Shown one piece after another: positions 1 to 7,091 of a stretch of DNA of 38,865 nucleotides (position 1 is its first letter; each line of letters begins with the position of its first letter). Location: assembly GCA_020846145.1 (NCBI GenBank), contig JADLEL010000185.1, forward strand, positions 1 through 38,865, read 5' to 3'. The stretch is from Pirellulales bacterium (GTDB lineage: Bacteria > Planctomycetota > Planctomycetia > Pirellulales > Thermoguttaceae). Position numbers and translations under genes: made by a program. The notes below the pieces were generated by a model. It was not told the DNA's origin. It worked only from the letters and a program-made list of their open reading frames with translations, and did not search any database.

Positions 1-84
1 ACACCGAAAGGCCGCCGCATATTCAGCGCCGTCCTCGCTGCGCAACACGCCACCCTGCAACAACTTAACGCTCTCGCCGCATAA
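1..84 (+). CDS. 3' end of an unidentified gene
   Basis: An open frame runs from the window edge to a TAA at 82-84, giving 27 residues that end in QLNALAA. The stretch is alanine- and leucine-rich, like a helical C-terminus. It is too short to identify; it could be the tail of a transposase or of an upstream toxin-array gene, but neither can be shown. Confidence 0.3.
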   Translation, partial: TPKGRRIFSAVLAAQHATLQQLNALAA

Positions 85-186
85 AACATTGAGGAGAAAG
101 CCTCAATCCTGAAAACTAATGGCATAGGGTGGTGGTGGTAGTGGGTGATTGGTTTTTAGTCGCTTTGCAGTTAAGGAATATCGATT

Positions 187-1197
187 ATGATAAAATCAAC
201 AGTTTTTTTTGTCGCGATTATTATCATCATCATGCCGGCATGCCAACAAAAGGAATCGAAAATGTTAAAAGACGAAAAAGCGGTTGCCGCGAAACTAAAA
301 AATACGCGGGGAGTTGACTTCGAAAGAGACGAGGCGGGGCATCTCGCTTACGTGGATTTTACTTGCGCCAATAAAATCGATTACGATAAAGCGGTTGACG
401 GCCTGCAATTATGCCCCTACTTGCGGTCCGTCGATTGCTTCAAAACGGACCTCACCGATGTCGGGCTTGGGATAATTACCCAATGCGAGAATCTGCAAAA
501 ACTGATAATTTCCGAATGCGATAGACTGACCGTGGAGGGGATTAGCAAAATACGCTCGCTCCAACGCCTGCAAGAACTGCATTTGAATCCCAAGAAGGAC
601 GCGGACTTATGCATGAAATACGTTTCGGAGATCAAGTCGATTCGTCATCTGATATTAACTTTCTCGAAAATCACCGATGACGGATTGAAGCACGTCGGAA
701 CCATGCCGAATTTGGAGTGGCTCGACCTTTCGCAGGTCGAGACCATCACCGGCCGCGGACTAAAATATCTCGTAGGCCTTCCATTGCGAGAGCTTTCATT
801 GAGTCGTACGATTATCACCGACGAGGACATGGTCTATGTAGGGGATCTTTCCGGCCTGGAAACTCTTTTTCTAAATTCTCCAAATATCACCGACAAGGGC
901 ATAAAACATCTTGCCAGGCTGAAGCGGCTGAAAACGTTATTCCTGTGCGAAATGAAAATCACCGATAACTGCTTGCCATATCTTTGTCAACTCAAGGAAC
1001 TCGACGATTTGGCCTTATGGGATACGGAGATCAGCGATGCCGGATTGAAACTCTTTCAGAATTTGAAAAAACTGAAAAGCCTGCACCTCGGAAACACGAA
1101 AATATCGATCGACGGCGCCAGATTCATCAATTGGCTCCTGCCAAAATGCGATATTACTACTTCTTTCGATGAGCAGATAGGAATAATTCGTGATTAA
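187..1197 (+). CDS. leucine-rich-repeat lipoprotein or secreted protein
   Basis: 336 aa. The N-terminus has a short charged start, a hydrophobic run of valines and isoleucines, and a Cys at about residue 19 in MPAC. This resembles a lipobox imperfectly, so export is likely and lipid anchoring possible. From about residue 60 to 320 the protein is a string of roughly 24-residue leucine-rich repeats of the kind that carries 'ITDxGL' (for example ITDDGLKHV, ITDKGIKHL, ISDAGLKLF). Such repeats form a curved protein-binding scaffold and are very abundant in planctomycetes. No catalytic domain is visible. The start is supported by AAGGA at 173-177, nine bases ahead of the ATG. Base composition is lower in GC than the toxin leader that follows. 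The binding partner is unknown, and a role in the adjacent toxin array cannot be shown. Confidence 0.8.
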   Translation: MIKSTVFFVAIIIIIMPACQQKESKMLKDEKAVAAKLKNTRGVDFERDEAGHLAYVDFTCANKIDYDKAVDGLQLCPYLRSVDCFKTDLTDVGLGIITQCENLQKLIISECDRLTVEGISKIRSLQRLQELHLNPKKDADLCMKYVSEIKSIRHLILTFSKITDDGLKHVGTMPNLEWLDLSQVETITGRGLKYLVGLPLRELSLSRTIITDEDMVYVGDLSGLETLFLNSPNITDKGIKHLARLKRLKTLFLCEMKITDNCLPYLCQLKELDDLALWDTEISDAGLKLFQNLKKLKSLHLGNTKISIDGARFINWLLPKCDITTSFDEQIGIIRD

Positions 1198-1261
1198 GTC
1201 GAAATATATTAAATGGTCTGGTGAATATCGGTTTGTGGCTCGATAGTTCGGTGGGTGGCAT

Positions 1262-1917
1262 TCCGCCCTGCTCACCGGGCAGGCCGACGAACTGCGCGAC
1301 CGCAACGTCGCCAAGGCCGAGGCCGCGGCGGAAGTCAAAATGGCCTGGGAGGCGGCGCTTTACGGTTTCGACCACGCGCATTCGGTCGTCGAGCGGGCGC
1401 TGGCGGCGCTGGGGCTGGAGGAGCGGGAGTTGCCCGAAGAAGAAACGCCGCCCGACCTGGGCGAGGAGTTCGCCGTCGCGCCGGGGCCGACCGGGGATTT
1501 CGAGCAGTCTTGCACCATTTACGGGGCCTACGACGCCCTGTCGGATAGCTACATGTTCTTCACGCCGACGATGCCCTACGCCGTGCAGCCGATGTTGCGG
1601 TCCGACGGCGGCGCTTTCTGGTGCGATTACGATCTCTACGCCCGCATCCTCGAGCGGATCGGCGGCGTTGCGGCGGCGGGCTTGTCGTCGGTCGGCGTTA
1701 ATGCGCCCGTCACGGCGGATTTCGCCCCGATACCCTGCCATCCGGCGGCGTTTCATCTTTACGATCCCGAGTTGGTCCTCAACTCGCTGAACCACGCCCA
1801 TCCGCACTCGCCGCTCGACGGCCTGCCCGACCACCTTCTGGCCAACCTCCTCCGCGGCCCGCACTACGGTTCCCCGCACTCCCCGCCCTCCACCCCGGAA
1901 TCATCCCTCATCGACGT
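1262..1917 (+). repeat. toxin leader repeat, copy 1
   Basis: Starts in the codons for ALLTGQADEL and runs to about the codons for TPESSLID. It is closely similar to 6447-7040 and in part to 4094-4440 and 10279-10620. An in-frame TAG at 1244-1246 lies just upstream and no in-frame start precedes 1340, so the 5' end of this leader is missing compared with copy 3. Confidence 0.85.
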
Positions 1918-3232
1918 CGAGACGGAATCGCCCTGCGATTCCAATCCGATAAAGGCTATCGAACTCGAAAGTCAAAGTATTGATGTTTCGCGCTTTCCAA
2001 TCAAATTGATGCAAGAATTGATTGAGGACGGCATTTTTATTCAGTCAAAAGAACACCCTGAATTTGTAGTCAACTCTGCCATACATCCCGGGGGTGTGGT
2101 AACGTGCGTTTTTCAAAGATATCAAAATACGACTTCAAAGATTGAGAGAGACGATGGCGCTTCCATTCGAGTATTCTATCCCGATGGTCCTGTCTGCTAC
2201 AGACTCGTGGCGCGTTTCGACTACGGTCCCGAAGAATATGCGGGCTGGGGCGACGACATTCAAGGTTTTTGCGCTTATTTGCGTCGGCCGGAAAAGGTCG
2301 AACAATATGCGGATTACGCCTTGGCGAAGGTCAAGGGACAATTCGCCGAAGAGTTTATTTCCAAGATGGACGTGGCTCATGGCGTAGTAAATTTCATCGG
2401 ACACGCCACGCCGCTGGTGGGCACGACGATGTACCTGATCGAGGGCGAACGCGGCGAAGCCGCGATTTCCCTGGTGGGAGATATTTCCCTATTCGTCGGC
2501 GTGGGTATAATCGAGAATGCGGCCAAGGCGGGCAAGGGCCTGTCGGCGGCCAAGACGGGCAAGGGCCTGTCGGCGGCCAAGACGGGCGTCGTCCTCGCGT
2601 CCAACGCGGTGGAATTTTCGGCCGGTATTTACCGCGGCTATCAAGGATGGGACGCCTGGCAGCGCGGCGAAAAACTCGCGGCTGGAGGCTATTTTAGCGA
2701 AGCCTTCCTCCGCATGCTCGGCGTGAGCAAGAAAACCATCCAACTCATCAAGCTGCGGGGCGAAAAAGCCGCCGCCGCCTTAAAAGCCGAAGCCACGCTC
2801 GAAAAGGCGGCGGATGCAATTGATAAAGCTCCTATCAACCGGATCCCAAGCGGACTTAAGCCACTCGTTTCCGATTTGCCGGAATTGAATTGGAATGGGA
2901 CAAGGATTTTAGGCATAGCCCAGGAAACTAATACAGATGGACACGTAAGGGCAATTGCAAAGCATGTCCAGCTGATGTCTCAGTCTGGAGATTATGAGTA
3001 CATTACGCTGAATCGTTCGTGGAAGGTCTCTACGAGCATAGACGGAGCAGCGGGTAACCTTCGACCCGATATAATTTCTGTGCGATGGGATGGAACTGTC
3101 GATGCAGTCGAAGTTATGTCCAAAGGCGATACATACAAAAAGCTTCGGGATCGTCTCGAAGAAGGAAGGAAATCACTTCCTCAAGCAAATCGCGGTGACA
3201 TTCATGTCATCCCTTATCCATACAACGGCTAA
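1340..3232 (+). CDS. polymorphic toxin, putative PD-(D/E)XK-like nuclease C-terminus
   Basis: 630 aa from the first in-frame ATG. Homology to the leader of unit 3 continues upstream to about 1262 without a start codon, so the gene is probably a 5'-truncated orphan toxin. Residues 1-190 are the shared leader (ALAALGLEERELP, MPYAVQPM, HPHSPLDGLPD). About 213-320 is a module also present in the fourth unit. About 340-500 is hydrophobic and Ala/Gly-rich, with a duplicated GKGLSAAKT, and may be a pre-toxin or translocation region. The last ~110 residues look like a restriction-endonuclease fold: RPD with Asp577, then DAVEVMSK with Glu591 and Lys595. That nuclease call is inference from the motif spacing. 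The next gene, 16 bases downstream, is the presumed immunity gene. No Hint domain is present. Confidence 0.75.
   Translation: MAWEAALYGFDHAHSVVERALAALGLEERELPEEETPPDLGEEFAVAPGPTGDFEQSCTIYGAYDALSDSYMFFTPTMPYAVQPMLRSDGGAFWCDYDLYARILERIGGVAAAGLSSVGVNAPVTADFAPIPCHPAAFHLYDPELVLNSLNHAHPHSPLDGLPDHLLANLLRGPHYGSPHSPPSTPESSLIDVETESPCDSNPIKAIELESQSIDVSRFPIKLMQELIEDGIFIQSKEHPEFVVNSAIHPGGVVTCVFQRYQNTTSKIERDDGASIRVFYPDGPVCYRLVARFDYGPEEYAGWGDDIQGFCAYLRRPEKVEQYADYALAKVKGQFAEEFISKMDVAHGVVNFIGHATPLVGTTMYLIEGERGEAAISLVGDISLFVGVGIIENAAKAGKGLSAAKTGKGLSAAKTGVVLASNAVEFSAGIYRGYQGWDAWQRGEKLAAGGYFSEAFLRMLGVSKKTIQLIKLRGEKAAAALKAEATLEKAADAIDKAPINRIPSGLKPLVSDLPELNWNGTRILGIAQETNTDGHVRAIAKHVQLMSQSGDYEYITLNRSWKVSTSIDGAAGNLRPDIISVRWDGTVDAVEVMSKGDTYKKLRDRLEEGRKSLPQANRGDIHVIPYPYNG
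2531..2584 (+). repeat. exact 27-bp tandem duplication inside the toxin gene
   Basis: Two identical 27-base units, 2531-2557 and 2558-2584, encode GKGLSAAKT twice in frame. A perfect repeat suggests a recent slippage or an ongoing length polymorphism in the hydrophobic middle region of the toxin. Confidence 0.9.
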
Positions 3233-3248
3233 TGCATTGGAATATACA

Positions 3249-4028
3249 ATGTTTGATAAATTATCTTCGGACGCTTCGGTTGTCGCTTTTTATGGCCTGC
3301 AATTCTCGAAGAGCCGAATAGAGACGAGTTATAGAGATCTCGTGGAATGGTTCGATACATTGGGTTATCATCCTGATACGAGTAATGTATCGGGCAAAGG
3401 ATTTAGTGATAAGTTGGGGTCATTTGAGCGTAACGACCAGAAGATAAAAAAACGGAATTTTAGTGACGTTAATGGTTTTTCTCTTTTTCGGCTTGCTCCT
3501 GGCGGTCAGATACCTGGTTTCGACTGGTCTGTGAATGCTGAAGTTATTAAGGACTATTCTTGCTGTATTGTTGGCGTACGTTCCTCAATTGCGTTTATTC
3601 CAGGTGAGTTGCTGCTTTCGATTGCACGAAAGTTGATTCGAACGTTTTGCCCAATTTATGGCATAGGTTATCTCCGCTCAATGGATCTGGGGCCCACCTT
3701 TTTCGCCATGGGGGGAAACATCGGTACAAATTTATGGGGAGAAGATAGAAAATTAGCTGATAGAATCCAGAAGTGGTCTGACTTAGGTATCGAAGAACGT
3801 TGTTATGAAAAGGGATTGTTGAGGGATGTGTATCCCTGGAACTTTTTAACGGACACACAATTAGATCGTCTGATCGAAGGCGTTCCTCTCAGGGAATGGA
3901 TTAAATTGGATGAAAATCGCGGGATTATTTCGTATCTCGAGGGCAATATGTGGTTGTGGGAAGTTCAGGAAGCTCAATTACTAAGCGTTCGAATTGCAAC
4001 AGAAAATGCTGGATTGATATTCGATTAA
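3249..4028 (+). CDS. putative immunity protein for the first toxin
   Basis: 259 aa, beginning MFDKLSSDASVV. The same frame is open further upstream, but those codons overlap the toxin gene and look like shadow, so the ATG at 3249 is preferred. No good Shine-Dalgarno precedes it. No signal peptide or membrane segment is visible. The C-terminal part (YPWNFLT, then LEGNMWLWEV) is rich in aromatic residues, as in many cytoplasmic immunity proteins. Codon use and base composition are clearly more AT-rich than the leader, consistent with acquisition as a cassette. I do not recognise a named family. The immunity role is inferred only from position: directly after a toxin C-terminus and directly before the next leader copy. 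Confidence 0.65.
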   Translation: MFDKLSSDASVVAFYGLQFSKSRIETSYRDLVEWFDTLGYHPDTSNVSGKGFSDKLGSFERNDQKIKKRNFSDVNGFSLFRLAPGGQIPGFDWSVNAEVIKDYSCCIVGVRSSIAFIPGELLLSIARKLIRTFCPIYGIGYLRSMDLGPTFFAMGGNIGTNLWGEDRKLADRIQKWSDLGIEERCYEKGLLRDVYPWNFLTDTQLDRLIEGVPLREWIKLDENRGIISYLEGNMWLWEVQEAQLLSVRIATENAGLIFD

Positions 4029-4093
4029 AATCCGAAAGGAAATGGGGGCTGGGTGATGGACCAGATATCAGCGAGGGTATTGTGTTAGTCCGG

Positions 4094-4484
4094 CTTCACG
4101 CCCACGATGCCCTACGCCATCCAGCCGATGGAACGGTACATCGGAGGCTATCCAGGCTGGGTGGATTTCGACCTCTGCGCGCGTCCTCGAGCGGATCGGC
4201 GGCGTTGCGGCGGCGGGCTTGTCGTCGGTCGGCGTTTATGCGCCCGGTCCGAATTTCGTCTCGAATCCCTGCCACCCGGAGGCGTTTCATCGTTACGATC
4301 CGGAAAAGGCCCTCAATTCGCTGAACGCGGTCCATCCGCATTCGCCGCTCGACGGCCTGCCCGACCACCTCCTGGCCAATCTCCTCCGCGGCCCGCACTA
4401 CGGCATTCTGCACGGCACCAGTGGATCCTCCCCCATCGACGTTCCCTTCAGCGTGAGCCAAATCTACGGCCCGGCGTTCGGGAT
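4094..4484 (+). repeat. toxin leader repeat, copy 2 (frameshifted)
   Basis: Begins 65 bases after the immunity stop with codons for FTPTMPYAIQPM and ends with codons for QIYGPAFG. Against copy 4, the segment encoding DLYAHVLE lacks two bases near 4180-4185. The first ~25 codons are therefore in one frame and the rest in another. Confidence 0.85.
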
Positions 4485-5718
4485 TGAAGTGCGAGATTTC
4501 TCCACCGTCGATCCGACCACCGGCGACATCACCCATTACCACACCAACCCCGACGGCAGCTTCACCATCACCGTCGAGCCGAACGTGGGCGACCAAGGAC
4601 AAACGCCGCAGGCCGAAGCTTCCAATTCCGCGAATTCCTCCCAGGCGAAGAAGCCCTGGGAATGGCTGGAAGTTCTGAAAATCTTGCGCACGGTGGACAA
4701 CAGCGTCTATTACTACTGGGCAAAGAAAGGGCATATCCTCGACTATGGCGACGTTTTTGTCAGTAAGCCTTATTACATTCCTTATTGGGGAGAGGATTGG
4801 TTTCAATGCGTGGATATTCGGTTTCCGCGGGAAATGACCTCATTCGAGGTGGCTAAAATCCTGCTGGACAACACGAACTTGTCGCTTGCACATAAGCTTG
4901 CGGTCGCGACCAAGCCGTCGGAGTTCGACACCATCGACAAGCTGCAAGGGCGGTTGCAGGAGTTGCAGGAAACGTGCAACGAGATCGCCGCCAATTTGCA
5001 GACGGGAGTGGAAGTGGGGGTGAGCCTGATTCCCGGCGGGGCACTGGTGGTTTCCATTTACCAGGCGACTGAAAAACGCTATACTGAAGCGACCGTCGGC
5101 GTCGTGTTGGTGCCCCTGAATAAAATCCCCTGGTCGAAGCTGCTGAAGTTTATCGGATTGGGCGGCGTGAGTTGCAAGATTGGCGGGAAGGCAATTACCG
5201 TCTCCCGGGAAGTCGCCGAGTACCTCGCCAAACTGACACCGGGAGAACTTCAACAACTCGAAAAAAACCTTGCCGAGAAGACCATTCCGAAAATCAAGGA
5301 GCTTCTCACAAAAGCCGCGCGAAACAGCAAGGCGGCGCTGAAAGAAGCGGCGGAAGAGTTGGCACGCGGCGCCAAGGCGAGGAAGATATTGGCGGCCAAT
5401 CTGGGCGCGCACAGCTACCCGGTTGAGGCGCAAGCGCACCATATCTTCGGCGTCGCGCAATTCGACACTCCATTGGGACAGAAACTCCAGAAGTGGGGCA
5501 TCAATCTTAATGGGGCGGAGAACGGCGTTTGGCTGCCCGTGAAGGATTACGCCGGCCGCATGGCTTCGCTCCATTCTGGCCGGCCAGTTGAAGCGTACAC
5601 GAATAAGGTCATTGAGCAGCTTAATCGTGCAACATCGAAAGAAAGTGCATTGAAAATTCTGCGAAAACTTCGGGACGACCTGCTTCACGGTCGTCTGCCC
5701 ATCAACGGTGTTCAATAG
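4219..5718 (+). CDS. polymorphic toxin with C-terminal AHH nuclease domain
   Basis: 499 aa from the first ATG after the leader frameshift (MSSVGVYAPGPN). Residues 1-89 are the distal leader, ending QIYGPAFG. About 90-150 is a Ser/Pro/Gln-rich linker. About 215-300 holds hydrophobic and amphipathic segments (VEVGVSLIPGGALVVSIY). About 320-395 is a charged helical region. The last ~100 residues match the AHH family (PF14412), a His-Me-finger/HNH-type nuclease: AQAHHIFGV with His407 and His408, then NGVWLP and LHSGRPVEAY. AHH domains are established DNase toxins of polymorphic toxin systems. The stop codon overlaps the ribosome binding site of the immunity gene, so the two are translationally linked. 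With the leader broken, this looks like a silent orphan module unless the internal ATG is used. Confidence 0.85.
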   Translation: MSSVGVYAPGPNFVSNPCHPEAFHRYDPEKALNSLNAVHPHSPLDGLPDHLLANLLRGPHYGILHGTSGSSPIDVPFSVSQIYGPAFGIEVRDFSTVDPTTGDITHYHTNPDGSFTITVEPNVGDQGQTPQAEASNSANSSQAKKPWEWLEVLKILRTVDNSVYYYWAKKGHILDYGDVFVSKPYYIPYWGEDWFQCVDIRFPREMTSFEVAKILLDNTNLSLAHKLAVATKPSEFDTIDKLQGRLQELQETCNEIAANLQTGVEVGVSLIPGGALVVSIYQATEKRYTEATVGVVLVPLNKIPWSKLLKFIGLGGVSCKIGGKAITVSREVAEYLAKLTPGELQQLEKNLAEKTIPKIKELLTKAARNSKAALKEAAEELARGAKARKILAANLGAHSYPVEAQAHHIFGVAQFDTPLGQKLQKWGINLNGAENGVWLPVKDYAGRMASLHSGRPVEAYTNKVIEQLNRATSKESALKILRKLRDDLLHGRLPINGVQ

Positions 5719-5722
5719 GAGG
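5717..5722 (+). promoter_or_regulatory. ribosome binding site overlapping the toxin stop
   Basis: AGGAGG shares its first two bases with the TAG stop of the AHH toxin (5716-5718) and lies 9 bases before the ATG at 5732. This decides the immunity start in favour of 5732 over 5708. Confidence 0.75.
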
Positions 5723-5731
5723 AACTTTGTT

Positions 5732-6280
5732 ATGGCGAAAGTGTATCGGTGTGGCTGGTCGTTGAAGGAAGATCGGCCTAAAATCAATTTCGAGTTGGAG
5801 GAGAATCGGCGGAACGACTGGTTGGCGGTTGCAGAGGTGGTGATGACCCGTGAACTGCCTTTGGAATCTTATCCCGCCATCTCCGTGCGGGTTATGCATC
5901 CGTACGCGACCGATTGGGATTGCTATATGATGCCCGGCGCGAGTGGTTTGTTTTCCCAACGTTTCGTGGATATTGTCGGCGGCCATGCCTTGCAGTGCTT
6001 TACGCTGTTGACGGCGCGGCTCAACGGCGAACCTTACTACTTCCTCTACTGCATCCGAACGATCGACTGCCTCGATCGTGAAAGATCGCAAATTGAAGTG
6101 TTCCCGGACGATACTAGCCAGATAATGGATATAACTCACTACGCCTTCGTTGAGGACCGGCTACCTGAAGGCATGCTATTTTGTATTCCGGATATTCCCG
6201 ATCTTTTCGCTACGGAGGCGGTCGCCGCGCGCGTTCAGAAGTCGGCACTGCGAGGCGTGCGAATGGATCTGTTGCCATAA
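5732..6280 (+). CDS. Imm11-like (DUF1629-type) immunity protein
   Basis: 182 aa, beginning MAKVYRCGWSL, with a strong Shine-Dalgarno. No signal peptide or membrane segment, so it should act in the cytoplasm. The middle part (VDIVGGHALQCF, YYFLYCIRTIDCLD) and the C-terminal signature (DLFATEAVAARVQKSAL then GVRMDLL) resemble the Imm11/DUF1629 family. In that family a 'F.t..v...l....l.Gv.f' ending is typical. Such proteins are found as immunity partners of nuclease toxins, which fits its place directly behind the AHH toxin. Imm43 is an alternative assignment. Residue-level binding to the toxin cannot be judged from sequence alone. Confidence 0.7.
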   Translation: MAKVYRCGWSLKEDRPKINFELEENRRNDWLAVAEVVMTRELPLESYPAISVRVMHPYATDWDCYMMPGASGLFSQRFVDIVGGHALQCFTLLTARLNGEPYYFLYCIRTIDCLDRERSQIEVFPDDTSQIMDITHYAFVEDRLPEGMLFCIPDIPDLFATEAVAARVQKSALRGVRMDLLP

Positions 6281-6305
6281 ATATGTCGGACATTGTCCTG
6301 GTCCG

Positions 6306-7091
6306 ACGCCGCTGCTCCCCTACGCCCAACAACAGCGCGCTCTGGCCGCGGCCGAGAAACTGCGGGTGTGCGTCGACGGCGGGAGCGTCGTGGGCGCGGC
6401 GGACGCCGAGAAGAATCGGGCGATCGACGAAGCCCTCGCCGATGTCGCCCTGCTCACCGGCCAGGCCGACGAACTGCACGACCGCAACGTCGCCAAGGCC
6501 GAGGCCTCGGCGGAAGTCAAAATGGTTTGGGAGTCGGCGCTTCACGGCTTCGATCTCGCGCATTCGGTCGTCGAGAAGGCGCTGGCCGCGCTGGGGCTGG
6601 AGGAGCGGGAACTGCCCGAAGGGGAAACGCCGCCCGATTTGGGCGACGAGTTCGCCATCGCCCCGGGATCGACCGGGGATTTCGAGGAATCTCACCTCAT
6701 CGAAGGGCCCAACCCCAAGCTCATCGCGCCGACGATGCCCTACGCCGTCCAGCCGATGGAACGATCTGTCGGCTGGGTCGATTACGACCTCTACGCCCAC
6801 GTCCTCGAGCGGATCGGCGGCATTACGGCAGCGGGCTTGTCGTCGGTCGGCGTTTACGGGCCCGGTCCGAATTACGTCCCGAATCCCTGCCATCCGGCGG
6901 CGTTTCATCGATACGATCCCGAATATGCCCTTAATTCGCTGAACCACGATCATCCGCATTCTCCGCTCGACGGCCTGCCCGACCGCCTCCTGGCCAATCT
7001 CCTCCGCGGCCCGCACTACGGCTCCCCGCATGCCACCCCGGAATCCTCCGTTCCCTTCAGCGTCGCTCAAATCTACGGCCCGGCGTTCGGC
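6306..7091 (+). repeat. toxin leader repeat, copy 3 (longest)
   Basis: The fullest copy: about 45 extra codons (LPYAQQQRAL to EALADV) precede the point where copy 1 starts. It ends at QIYGPAFG. It begins ~25 bases after the immunity stop at 6280. No in-frame ATG, GTG or TTG lies between that stop and 6366, so even this copy lacks its native beginning. Confidence 0.85.

Noticed and set aside
1157..1879. Minus-strand frame opposite the toxin leader, recurring at 4096-4806, 6210-7070 and 10230-11261
   Set aside because: It recurs only because the leader repeats. The product is Arg/Gly-rich and the plus-strand frame carries the protein-level conservation.
6150..6365. Upstream start (ATG 6150) for the Hint-HNH toxin
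   Set aside because: It overlaps the Imm11-like gene by 131 bases, and the added residues (Arg/Ser/Cys-rich) show no homology to other leader copies before ~6306.
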